Shown here one piece after another: positions 39,301 through 46,549 of a stretch of 61,863 nt of DNA. The notes under the pieces are model-generated. The model worked only from the letters and a program-made list of their open reading frames with translations. It did not search any database and was not told the DNA's origin. Location: assembly GCA_045612845.1 (NCBI GenBank), contig JAZKZV010000007.1, forward strand, positions 1-61,863. The letters are read 5' to 3'. The position numbers and the translations under genes were made by a program. The DNA is from Ornithomonoglobus_A sp045612845 (GTDB lineage Bacteria; Bacillota; Clostridia; UBA1381). Within the stretch, counting starts at the first letter, position 1; every line of letters begins with the position of its first letter.

Positions 39301-39430
39301 CAACAATTCAGTAGACATACCATTAACACCGGCAATAAAGAACGAGCTTGCAACAGCAGGTGCTACACTTGAACTATATATCTGGGATACAGATATGAAA
39401 TCTCTCACAGGTAAGACAATACTTAACTAA
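36377..39430 (+). CDS. Right-handed beta-helix surface protein, paralogue
   Basis: 1017 aa. Signal peptide 1-25; N-terminal Ig-like domain (about 28-120); beta-helix region (about 125-800) opening with VYVATNGNDSTGDGS; FN3-like domain (about 828-915, TYYWTVDAT); shared C-terminal module with LYIWDTDM. Aligned motifs show it is a paralogue of the preceding gene: DVPGEYYVD, LAQWPN and DAGAVYTGRSYVQYG match DVPGEYYID, LAEWPN and DAGSIYCGRSVIEWG. Its accessory domains differ, suggesting related reactions on different sites. Last gene of the block; ribosome binding site AAAAAGGAG; terminator 11 bases after the stop. Confidence 0.76.
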   Translation: MKKRITSLLVVLAMLCILVPTIFAAEGDLVSTVGFSDGVVTLKGAGEQNEAIDVFVLNPGKTVADLNAANTDALFDATVNYADIVYTDNSKLFETSFKVNNAQQDTEYVLYVKSKTNTFETKISEANVYVATNGNDSTGDGSQANPFATIARAKEKVATMQKTGQINVIIGGGEYRISQGLVFDATESGKAGAPVIYKAAEGANVVLNGSTRITEFATPSDEVKAKFPEVARENLVEIDLSSLPQGAVNFYQNHISGKRIVPVGVFLNDDEQMLAQWPNSGYKSFEVKTSGAIMAPSKGEVSPTVMSEIKIADADTTRTAAWAQSKDDMFVDGFFEQPWFKESAKVGSIDASGNITLKEATYYGIKDSKNINHDSRVTVRNVASEVDVPGEYYVDFSENKMYYYAPYTLTSADTFEIATLTDAFAKLTGCEFTSFEGIEFAKSTGCAGDLEGVLVFSAGTKASEGHKAYVKNCKFTNLGGAAISIRRGGISVENNVFSNIGKRAVFIYTGSVKSKNPSDITIANNIISGTGRNGGGSGDSCINFYASAGTTIKNNIIHDTPNSAVVSIGKNNIVKNNEIYNTVNDHIDAGAVYTGRSYVQYGFKVQNNYMHNIGSGYKVGGLHVSGVYLDDNFSGATVEGNVIDMGDANGTMETYAIIQTGGTDNDFTGNLVANTKRGYSATSRDIQKKLDDPEDREEFYESNPFLSFLEATDFVSTGKTTEEKKAAALQIGKEGGPKWNENAIVDERIVEVYNALVAANPTILRRTTITNNAYYNAEVGVYEDIPGIIANADYETSNKEVSSFNPSEYLDLATVGVTADVAARADKEFDLVYPANEAAIMDTTTYITWQASDFADEYTYKVYSDASTVVASGTTKDTFAKLTNLEVGKTYYWTVDATSKSRLVGGTYNCGETYSFKVTNYSFDAKYDAANEKITVAAKNNGDKKQVMMVAAVKVGTELKAVTMLAPNLDFVNGYNNSVDIPLTPAIKNELATAGATLELYIWDTDMKSLTGKTILN

Positions 39431-39440
39431 AACATTAAAA

Positions 39441-39467
39441 CAACTCTCATATGAGAGTTGTTTTTTT
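39441..39467 (+). terminator. Rho-independent terminator of the surface-protein block
   Basis: CAACTCTCAT/ATGAGAGTTG, ten perfect pairs, then seven T. Confidence 0.93.
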
Positions 39468-39507
39468 GCAATACACATCAACAACCCTTTCTTTTTTTGT
39501 AAACCTC

Positions 39508-39536
39508 TTGAAAAACCACAAATAAAATGGTATAAT
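39508..39536 (+). promoter_or_regulatory. Promoter of yebC
   Basis: TTGAAA, 17-base spacer, TATAAT. Confidence 0.75.
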
Positions 39537-39569
39537 TATGGTATATGAAAACAAAAAGGAGATAAACAA

Positions 39570-40301
39570 ATGTCAGGACATTCAAAATGGAGTACAATAA
39601 AACGTAAAAAGGGCGCTAACGATGCGCAGAGAGCAAAAATATTCACAAAAATTGCGAGAGAAATAATAGTTGCAGTTAAAAATGGCGGCCCTGACCCCGA
39701 AAATAATTCAAGATTAAAGGATGTAATTGCAAAGGCACGTTCTAACAATATGCCAAACGATAATATTCAGCGTACTATAAAAAAAGCGGCAGGCTCAGGT
39801 GATACTGATAATTACGAGAGCATCACATACGAGGGTTATGGCCCTAACGGTGTTGCAGTAATTGTTGATGCGCTTACCGATAACCGTAACAGAACTGCGG
39901 CAGATGTCCGTCATGCATTCGATAAATTTGGCGGAAATATGGGAACATCAGGTTGTGTAAGCTTTATGTTCGACAACAAGGGCGTTATCATTATAGAGAA
40001 CGACGAAATTGACGAGGATGAAATCACAATGGACGCACTTGAAGCGGGTGCAGAGGATATAGAGGTTGAGGACGGTGTTATCGAAATAACAACCACACCA
40101 GAGGATTTTGGTGCAGTAAGAGAGGCTTTGGAGGCAAAATATACATTATCCGACGCGCAAATCAGCATGGTACCGCAGACAATGACAGAGCTTACTGACC
40201 CTGACAGTATAAAGAACATGGGCAGAATGCTCGAGATGTTAGAGGACAACGACGATGTTCAGAATGTGTATCATAACTGGGATATGCCCGAAGAAGAGTA
40301 G
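39570..40301 (+). CDS. yebC: YebC/PmpR-family protein
   Basis: 243 aa, normal length. Starts MSGHSKWSTIKRKKG, the family's invariant N-terminus. YebC/PmpR proteins were annotated as transcriptional regulators; recent work also ties members to relief of ribosome stalling at proline stretches. Cytosolic. Single gene with promoter at 39508-39536 and terminator at 40388-40422. Ribosome binding site AAAGGAG. Confidence 0.94.
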   Translation: MSGHSKWSTIKRKKGANDAQRAKIFTKIAREIIVAVKNGGPDPENNSRLKDVIAKARSNNMPNDNIQRTIKKAAGSGDTDNYESITYEGYGPNGVAVIVDALTDNRNRTAADVRHAFDKFGGNMGTSGCVSFMFDNKGVIIIENDEIDEDEITMDALEAGAEDIEVEDGVIEITTTPEDFGAVREALEAKYTLSDAQISMVPQTMTELTDPDSIKNMGRMLEMLEDNDDVQNVYHNWDMPEEE

Positions 40302-40387
40302 GGGATGTTAAAAAAGTCTGGACCGCAAGAAAAGATAATTTTAAAATTATAAACCCAATATGTAAAAAAGACAAGCATAAAAGAGGT

Positions 40388-40422
40388 AGGGAAAATCTGT
40401 TATTCAGATTTTCCCTGTTTTT
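40388..40422 (+). terminator. Rho-independent terminator of yebC
   Basis: AGGGAAAATCTG/CAGATTTTCCCT, twelve perfect pairs, then GTTTTT. Confidence 0.93.
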
Positions 40423-40440
40423 ATATCTTTTCTTGCTACA

Positions 40441-40522
40441 AACAAACTTCGCCACTCGCTGTATCGCATACAGCTTCGGGTAACCAAAAGCAAGGCTATG
40501 CCTTGCTTTTGCTCAGTTTGTT
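40441..40522. repeat. Palindromic fold-back element
   Basis: Ends AACAAACT (40441-40448) and AGTTTGTT (40515-40522) are inverted. Inside lie CTGTATCGCATACAG (40459-40473) and a perfect AAAAGCAAGGC/GCCTTGCTTTT hairpin (40486-40510). No protein. Looks like a small non-autonomous repeat. Confidence 0.55.
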
Positions 40523-40540
40523 CATTCCAGTTCTTTTTTT

Positions 40541-40649
40541 CCTATCCCCTACAACGCCATCGGGTGCGTTTTGTATATTCTGCATCAAAAATCATACGCC
40601 CTTATCGGGGATGTGAAAATCGTAGGGAATGGCGCTTGCCGACATTCCG
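40541..40649 (+). repeat. Composite intergenic repeat (TTCTGCATC unit plus GTAGGGAATGGC palindrome)
   Basis: GTGCGTTTTGTATATTCTGC...ATCATACGCCC at about 40564-40601, then GTAGGGAATGGC...GACATTCCG at 40622-40649. The same two-part order occurs at 44641-44750 and 52589-52675. Confidence 0.55.
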
Positions 40650-40654
40650 CCATC

Positions 40655-40754
40655 AGAGAGGACAATCTGTATAAATTTTATTGCTTAAATTTACGGGACG
40701 TCGGGGACGCCGTCCCCTACAAGTAATATCAAATTTATACAGAAAGTCCTCTCT
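40655..40754. mobile_element. MITE-like element, 100 bp
   Basis: 24-base terminal inverted repeats (40655-40678 and 40731-40754, 22 of 24 matching, outer ends AGAGAGGAC) flank a central palindromic repeat at 40693-40720. That core is the exact reverse complement of 59657-59684. No coding capacity and no clear target-site duplication. Confidence 0.55.
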
Positions 40755-40777
40755 TTTTATGTTTTCTTGTTAAAATC

Positions 40778-40802
40778 GTAGGGGAGGGGCTTGCTCCTCC
40801 CG
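40778..40802 (+). repeat. Dispersed palindromic repeat, GGGAGGGGC type
   Basis: GTAGGGGAGGGGC TTG CTCCTCCCG, matching the copy at 3697-3721 with compensating changes. Confidence 0.7.
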
Positions 40803-40877
40803 AAAAAACAGTCATATTTTTCTCTACTACAAACTAATAATAATATAGGAAAATAACAGAGAGGGATATGGCGACAA

Positions 40878-41987
40878 ATGATTTTTAAGACAATACACAT
40901 AAGGCGCAAACATATAATTATAGCGCTGATTTCGTTAATAACCTTTGTGTCGGTAATGGTTACGTCAATTATCTATGCAAAAAATCGCACAGTAGCAGTT
41001 TTTTCTCAAAAGGATTTATACACCGACATATTGGAGGAGGGTCTGCCGGATAGCAGCGAAAACAAAATATCCTCAAAACAGGTGCTGGACAAGCTTCTGG
41101 GATTTGATATATCAAGCGGCGAGAGTATAATAAAAGAATTTTCACCTGTTTTTGAGGATATAGCAAAGGAAGATACTTCTGTAGAAGTACCCGCAGAGGA
41201 AAGTATACCCAAAACGGAGGAAATACCTCAAAAAATAACAACACCAGTCATCACAAGGGAGCAGATAACATCCTTTGGCGGTGTGGAGATAGCAAATCCT
41301 ACTTCATACAATATAAACGCAAATGAATTTGTCGGTGCCGATGCAACGTATAACATAAATTGCGACAATACACCCGAAATCCTTATTGTACATACCCACA
41401 CCACCGAAAGCTACGGTGAGTTTGGTGAACGAAATACTGATTCAACAAAGAATGTTATAGCGGTGGGAGAGGAGATAAAAAAAGTTTTTACACAAAACAA
41501 CATAGGTGTTATACACGATACAACTGTGCACGATTATCCGTCATATCAGGGTGCATATACAAGAACGCTTACAACAATAGAGCAATACATAAAAGAAAAT
41601 CCTACAATAAAAATTGTTTTAGATGTACACAGAGACGGGTATATATATGATGATGGTACGCGTCTTAAAAAGACAACCAATATAAATGGCGAGGATGTGG
41701 CACAGGTAATGCTTGTTTGCGGAACTGACAGTTTGGGTCTGTATCATCCCGCTTGGCGCGAGAATTTAAAGCTTGCCGCTAAAATCCAGAGTGCAGCAAC
41801 ACAGATGTATCCCACGCTTATGAGACCGATAGATTTAAGAAAAGAGCGCTTTAATATGCACACAACAAACGGAAGTCTGCTTATGGAGGTGGGAGCAAAC
41901 GGAAATACCTTAGACGAGGCAAAAAGAGGCGCAACATATGTTGCAGCTGCCATTTGCGAGGTCATAAAGCAGTGTTATCAGCCATAG
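40878..41987 (+). CDS. spoIIP: Stage II sporulation protein P
   Basis: 369 aa. One membrane helix (12-33), a Glu/Thr-rich stalk (about 60-130), then the SpoIIP amidase/endopeptidase domain with IVHTHTTESY, NVIAVGEEI, HDYPSYQGAY and DVHRDG. With SpoIID and SpoIIM it thins peptidoglycan during engulfment of the forespore; neither partner is in the window. Made in the mother cell under sigma-E in studied species. Here TCATATT near 40811 resembles a sigma-E -35 box, but the -10 box is unclear. Ribosome binding site GAGAGGG lies about 12 bases before the ATG. Confidence 0.92.
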   Translation: MIFKTIHIRRKHIIIALISLITFVSVMVTSIIYAKNRTVAVFSQKDLYTDILEEGLPDSSENKISSKQVLDKLLGFDISSGESIIKEFSPVFEDIAKEDTSVEVPAEESIPKTEEIPQKITTPVITREQITSFGGVEIANPTSYNINANEFVGADATYNINCDNTPEILIVHTHTTESYGEFGERNTDSTKNVIAVGEEIKKVFTQNNIGVIHDTTVHDYPSYQGAYTRTLTTIEQYIKENPTIKIVLDVHRDGYIYDDGTRLKKTTNINGEDVAQVMLVCGTDSLGLYHPAWRENLKLAAKIQSAATQMYPTLMRPIDLRKERFNMHTTNGSLLMEVGANGNTLDEAKRGATYVAAAICEVIKQCYQP

Positions 41988-42011
41988 AGAGCGCACTATA
42001 ACAAAAAACAG

Positions 42012-42040
42012 TTGATTTTTACGAGTGTTTTTGGTATAAT
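42012..42040 (+). promoter_or_regulatory. Promoter of the ung operon
   Basis: TTGATT, 17-base spacer, TATAAT. Confidence 0.78.
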
Positions 42041-42105
42041 AGTATTAACAATACGGCACATGAGTTGTGCAAACATAAAAAGATTAAGAAAAAAGGATAC
42101 AGAGT

Positions 42106-42780
42106 ATGGTTTCTTTCGGTAATGATTGGGATGAAGTCCTAAAGGGCGAATTTGAAAAGGATTACTATAAAAAGCTGAGATTGTTTTTAAAAGAGGAGTA
42201 TTCCACACATAAAATACACCCCGATATGTATGATATTTTTAATGCGCTTAAATGGACACCATATTCAGATGTGCGTGCAGTTATACTTGGTCAGGACCCG
42301 TATCACGAAGAGGGACAGGCTCATGGACTTGCATTTTCTGTCCAAAAAGGTATAAAAATTCCACCATCGCTCCTTAATATGTATAAGGAGTTAAAAAACG
42401 AGCTTGACTGCTATATACCAAACAACGGTTATTTAGAGAAGTGGGCAAAGCAGGGAGTATTGCTTTTAAACACTGCGCTTACTGTCCGCGACGGTGCAGC
42501 AAATTCACATCAGAATAAGGGCTGGGAGATATTTACCGATAATGTTATAAAAAAGCTTAACGAAAGAGAGGATGGGCTAATATTCTTGCTTTGGGGCGCC
42601 AATGCAAAGAAAAAGCAGGAGGTTATAACAAATCCAAAGCATTATGTCCTGACTGCTGCGCATCCGAGTCCGTTGTCTGCGTCAAGAGGATTCCTTGGCT
42701 GCGGTCATTTTAAAAAGACGAATGAGCTTTTAGAGCTTATGGGTAAGGAAAAGATAGATTGGCAGATAGAAAACATATGA
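42106..42780 (+). CDS. ung: Uracil-DNA glycosylase
   Basis: 224 aa, family 1. It removes uracil from DNA. The water-activating loop is LGQDPYHEEGQAHG with D64 catalytic; the minor-groove loop AHPSPLSASRGF holds the catalytic His. Normal length. First of four overlapping or closely spaced genes: ung, coaE, a lytic transglycosylase and a cytidylate-kinase-like gene. Ribosome binding site AAAAAGGA. Confidence 0.96.
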   Translation: MVSFGNDWDEVLKGEFEKDYYKKLRLFLKEEYSTHKIHPDMYDIFNALKWTPYSDVRAVILGQDPYHEEGQAHGLAFSVQKGIKIPPSLLNMYKELKNELDCYIPNNGYLEKWAKQGVLLLNTALTVRDGAANSHQNKGWEIFTDNVIKKLNEREDGLIFLLWGANAKKKQEVITNPKHYVLTAAHPSPLSASRGFLGCGHFKKTNELLELMGKEKIDWQIENI

Positions 42781-43370
42781 AACAGTTGGTCTTTGGTATA
42801 ACAGGTCAGACGGGTGCAGGCAAAAGCACAGTATCAAAAATATTTGAGCGCCTGGGTGTAAGAGTGATAAATGCAGATGAGGTGTATCATTCGCTTATTA
42901 AGGCAGATATGCCATGTACAAGAGAAATAGCAAAAGAGTTTGGTGATTGTATTTTATTACCCACAGGCGGGGTTGACCGGAAAGCACTTGCAAAAATAGT
43001 TTTTGCTGATAAGATAAAGCTCAATAAATTAAATCTGATAACACATAAGTACATAAAAGAAAAGATTATAGAAGAAATTGGAACATCATCAATGTGCGCT
43101 ATTGACGGAGCGGTTATTATAGGCTCGCAGATTGAGGAGCTGTGTAAATATATTGTATGTGTAATTGCAAACGAAGAAACTCGTTTAAGAAGAATTATAA
43201 ACCGTGATAATATAGACACAAAACAAGCAAAAGCACGGATTATGGCACAGAATAATGAAGAATTTTTTGTGGATAATTCGCATTTTGTTATACAAAACAA
43301 TGATGACGGCAGTTTAGAGGAGCAAGTTAGTTCTGTTTTGTTACAAATGCTTGATAAAGAGGAGATTTAA
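42777..43370 (+). CDS. coaE: Dephospho-CoA kinase
   Basis: 197 aa. Last step of coenzyme A synthesis: ATP-dependent phosphorylation of dephospho-CoA. P-loop GQTGAGKST near residues 10-18; INADEVYHSLI supplies the conserved Asp. The ATG overlaps the ung stop (ATGA), implying translational coupling. The C-terminal lid (RRIINRDNIDTKQAKARI) fits the family. Confidence 0.92.
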   Translation: MKQLVFGITGQTGAGKSTVSKIFERLGVRVINADEVYHSLIKADMPCTREIAKEFGDCILLPTGGVDRKALAKIVFADKIKLNKLNLITHKYIKEKIIEEIGTSSMCAIDGAVIIGSQIEELCKYIVCVIANEETRLRRIINRDNIDTKQAKARIMAQNNEEFFVDNSHFVIQNNDDGSLEEQVSSVLLQMLDKEEI

Positions 43371-43960
43371 TGGGAAAGTTTATAAAAACATTATTGTTTA
43401 TTGCTATGATAGCACTGCTTGTTAAGGGTACATATACAGGCGTGCAGACAGGGCATAAGATATTGTATCCGCTTGCGTATGAGGATTTAATAACCGAATA
43501 TGCAATAAAAAATAACCTTGACCCCTATCTTGTAATGGGCGTTATAAGAACAGAGAGTGATTTTGTTCCCGAAGCGCATTCGGGTTTTGCAGGCGGTCTT
43601 ATGCAGCTTACTGAGGAAACTGCCGATTGGATGGCAGAGCATATGGGTGTTACCGTGCAGGATTATATGGACCCCGAAACAAATATAATGCTCGGTTGCC
43701 ATTATCTGAGATTTTTAATTGATAATTATTCGGGCGTAGTAAATACTGCCCTTGCCGCGTATAACGGAGGCATGGGAAACGTCTCGGAGTGGCTTTCAAA
43801 CCCAAGCTACAGTGATGACGGAAAAACTCTTAAATATATACCCTTTACCGAAACAAGAAATTATGTTATAAGGGTAAACGAGGCAAAAGCACACTACAGA
43901 GATAACATTGAATCAATAAGAGCGGTAAATGCTCTTAACGAGAATACACAAAAACAGTAG
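43370..43960 (+). CDS. Membrane-anchored lytic transglycosylase (SLT domain)
   Basis: 196 aa. An N-terminal signal-anchor helix (about 4-22) is followed by an SLT/goose-lysozyme-like domain with catalytic E62 in RTESDF, then GLMQLT and AAYNGGMGNV, the usual family 1 motifs. It cleaves peptidoglycan glycan strands outside the membrane. The start shares one base with the coaE stop. Compact version lacking extra binding domains. Confidence 0.92.
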   Translation: MGKFIKTLLFIAMIALLVKGTYTGVQTGHKILYPLAYEDLITEYAIKNNLDPYLVMGVIRTESDFVPEAHSGFAGGLMQLTEETADWMAEHMGVTVQDYMDPETNIMLGCHYLRFLIDNYSGVVNTALAAYNGGMGNVSEWLSNPSYSDDGKTLKYIPFTETRNYVIRVNEAKAHYRDNIESIRAVNALNENTQKQ

Positions 43961-43976
43961 AAAGGACGTGGAGAGT

Positions 43977-44591
43977 ATGTCAAAAATCATTACAATAGGC
44001 AGACAATTCGGCAGTGGCGGAAGAGCAATGGGAGAGATAATTGCAAAGAAGTTAAATATCCCCATTTATGATAAAGAGCTTGTTGAGTTAGCAGCAAAAA
44101 AGAGTGATGTCAGTCTTGAGGCGGTAAAGGAAATTGATGAAAGAGCAACTAACAGTTTGTTGTATTCCGTAGTTATGGGAACATGGGGAACAAGGGGAAT
44201 TAACGTTCCGCTCTATTACGAAATGCCGCTTAACGATAAGCTTTTTGTTGCGCAGTCAAAGATAATAAAAGAGATTGCTGAAAAAGGCGATTGTATAATA
44301 GTAGGAAGATGTGCCGATTATGTTTTGGAAGAAACAGAGCATGATATTTTAAGTGTATTTGTATATGCAGATATAGATACCAAGATAGAATATGCAGTTA
44401 AAAACCTTGGAGTAGTACGTGAAAAGGCAAAGGACACACTTAATAAAAAAGACAAGCAGAGAAAAACCTACTACGAATATTACACAAACAAAAAATGGGG
44501 AAGTACAACCTCATATGATTTAGGTATAAATATAGGCAAAATGGGTTTGGAAAAAGCTGCAGATTTGGTTGTAGAGGCATTTAATAAGTAA
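43977..44591 (+). CDS. Cytidylate-kinase-like family protein
   Basis: 204 aa from the ATG at 43977 (AAAGGACGTGGAG before it). Begins KIITIGRQFGSGGRAMG, a P-loop variant typical of the cytidylate kinase-like family (Cytidylate_kin2), and keeps YDKEL and VGRCADY. The substrate is not established; many genomes carry such proteins besides a true cmk. Cytosolic. Last gene of the ung operon. Confidence 0.87.
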   Translation: MSKIITIGRQFGSGGRAMGEIIAKKLNIPIYDKELVELAAKKSDVSLEAVKEIDERATNSLLYSVVMGTWGTRGINVPLYYEMPLNDKLFVAQSKIIKEIAEKGDCIIVGRCADYVLEETEHDILSVFVYADIDTKIEYAVKNLGVVREKAKDTLNKKDKQRKTYYEYYTNKKWGSTTSYDLGINIGKMGLEKAADLVVEAFNK

Positions 44592-44640
44592 AATGGGGGC
44601 TAATGCTTTTTGCGCATAAGCACACAAAACACACCACTCC

Positions 44641-44750
44641 ACGTACACACGTACGCCTTCGGGTGTGTTTCGCGCGTTCTGCATCAAAAACCATACGCCC
44701 GCTAGAAACGATGGGTAGCAATCGTAGGGGAGGGTCTGTGTGCCCTCCCG
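44641..44750 (+). repeat. Composite intergenic repeat (TTCTGCATC unit plus GGGAGGG palindrome)
   Basis: GGGTGTGTTTCGCGCGTTCT...CCATACGCCC at about 44661-44700, then GTAGGGGAGGG...GCCCTCCCG at 44724-44750. It fills most of the gap between the kinase-like gene and uppP. Confidence 0.65.
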
Positions 44751-44789
44751 TAATAACGTGGAAACATAAAAGAAAGGATTCTTCATATA

Positions 44790-45623
44790 ATGGAAATTAT
44801 AAAGAGCATAATTTTGGGAATTGTGCAGGGAATAACCGAGTGGCTTCCTGTAAGCAGTACGGGGCATATGATTTTAGTTAACCAGTTTATGAATTTTATG
44901 GCGGATAACAAGGACTTTAAGGACTTGTTTTTAGTAGTAATACAATTCGGCTCAATTTTAGCAGTTGTAACAATGTATTTTCATAAGCTTAATCCGTTCT
45001 CGCCCAAAAAGAGCGTACAGGAGAAAAAAGATACTTGGACAATGTGGTTTAAAGTTCTTGTGGGTTGTGTACCCGCAGCAATTATAGGCTTGTTGTTTGA
45101 CGATAAAATAGATACGTATTTATATAATTCATACGTTGTTTCGGCAATGCTTATAGTTTACGGAATTGCATTTATTGTTATAGAGAGCCGCAAAAAGACA
45201 CCAAAGATTGATGATATTGGTACGCTTTCCTATAAAACAGCGGCACTTATTGGTGTTTTTCAGGTACTTGCACTCGTGCCAGGAACATCAAGGAGCGGTG
45301 CAACCATTCTTGGTGCGGTAATACTTGGTACAAGCAGATTTGTGGCGGCGGAGTTCTCTTTCTTTTTGGCAGTACCCGTTATGCTTGGTGCAAGCGCATT
45401 AAAGATTTTAAAATACTTTATGGAATTTGGCATGTTTGGCGCCCGGGAGTTTTATCTTTTAATAATCGGCATGGCAGTTGCCTATATTGTGTCGGTTGTG
45501 GCAATAAAGTTCCTTATGGGATATATCAGAAAGAATGACTTTAAAGCATTTGGCTATTACAGAATAGTGCTTGGAATTCTCATCATTTTATATTTTGCAA
45601 TATCAGGCGCTAAAGTAGTGTAA
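44790..45623 (+). CDS. uppP: Undecaprenyl-diphosphatase
   Basis: 277 aa integral membrane protein, UppP/BacA family. It recycles undecaprenyl diphosphate for cell-wall synthesis and can confer bacitracin tolerance. Motifs EWLPVSSTGHM near the N-terminus and PGTSRSG in the middle hold the active-site residues. About eight membrane helices. Ribosome binding site AAAGGA. It shares a bidirectional terminator with hslO. Confidence 0.95.
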   Translation: MEIIKSIILGIVQGITEWLPVSSTGHMILVNQFMNFMADNKDFKDLFLVVIQFGSILAVVTMYFHKLNPFSPKKSVQEKKDTWTMWFKVLVGCVPAAIIGLLFDDKIDTYLYNSYVVSAMLIVYGIAFIVIESRKKTPKIDDIGTLSYKTAALIGVFQVLALVPGTSRSGATILGAVILGTSRFVAAEFSFFLAVPVMLGASALKILKYFMEFGMFGAREFYLLIIGMAVAYIVSVVAIKFLMGYIRKNDFKAFGYYRIVLGILIILYFAISGAKVV

Positions 45624-45630
45624 TAAAAAC

Positions 45631-45659
45631 ACCGCAGTGAATTTCACTGCGGTTTTTTT
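45631..45659. terminator. Bidirectional terminator between uppP and hslO
   Basis: ACCGCAGTG/CACTGCGGT with T-runs on both sides; it ends converging transcripts. Confidence 0.92.
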
Positions 45660-46536
45660 ATTTTGCATTTTTTGATAATTCTTCTAATTCCTCGCGTGTA
45701 AATTTGTATTTATTATCGCAAAAATGGCATGTAAGCTCTGCCTCGCCCTGTTCTTTTATAATAGCCTCAAGTTCGTCTGCGCCTATTGATATAAGCGCCT
45801 CTTCCATTCGTTCCTTTGAGCATTTACACTCATACTTAGGAGTAACAAAGTTGTTATCCATAAGCATATCAAAGCCCTCAGTTATTGTAAAGAACAAATC
45901 CTCAGCACTCATTCCGTCTTTTATAAGCTTTGTTACAGGCGGAAGTTTTTCGAGTGTTTCCTCTAATTTTTTTGCCATTTCGTCTGTTGAGCCGGGTAGC
46001 ATTTGTATCATAAATCCGCCAGATGCAATAACTGTGTTATCCACATCTACAAGTACACCAAGACCAATTGCGGTAGGTATCTGCTCGGACTGTGAATAGT
46101 AGTACGAAATATCCTCTGCAATCTCGCCCGAAACAAGAGGAACCTGACCGATATATGGCTCCTTTAAGCCTAAATCACGAATGACAGTTAAAAAACCTTG
46201 TCCTACTGCGCCGCCAACATCAAGCTTGCCCTTATCATTTAGGGGACGCTCAATGTATGGGTTACCAACATAGCCTCTTACTCTGCTTTGTGCGTCCGAA
46301 ACTGCAACAACTGTCCCAATCGGACCATCGCCCTTAACTTGCATTGTAAGGGTATCTGTTTCATTCTTTAGTGTTGCGCCTATAATTGCAGCACCTGTTA
46401 AAAGTCTGCCCAAAGCCGCAGTTGCAACGGGATACGTATTGTGTATACGCACCGCCTCGTTTGCCATTTCGGTTGTTATTGCACAAAGAACGCGGATTGA
46501 CCCGTCCATACTTGTGCCTCTTACTAATGTATCCAT
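45658..46536 (-). CDS. hslO: Redox-regulated chaperone Hsp33
   Basis: 292 aa from the ATG at 46536, with GGGTGAT just before it; a TTG 12 bases further up is less likely. Hsp33 is switched on by oxidation. Four zinc-binding cysteines are seen as CKC and CHFC in the C-terminal 60 residues, the family's redox switch. The N-terminal region has the Hsp33 fold (VGGAVGQGFLTV). Last gene of the minus-strand operon. Confidence 0.94.
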   Translation of the reverse strand: MDTLVRGTSMDGSIRVLCAITTEMANEAVRIHNTYPVATAALGRLLTGAAIIGATLKNETDTLTMQVKGDGPIGTVVAVSDAQSRVRGYVGNPYIERPLNDKGKLDVGGAVGQGFLTVIRDLGLKEPYIGQVPLVSGEIAEDISYYYSQSEQIPTAIGLGVLVDVDNTVIASGGFMIQMLPGSTDEMAKKLEETLEKLPPVTKLIKDGMSAEDLFFTITEGFDMLMDNNFVTPKYECKCSKERMEEALISIGADELEAIIKEQGEAELTCHFCDNKYKFTREELEELSKNAK

Positions 46537-46549
46537 AATATCACCCAAA

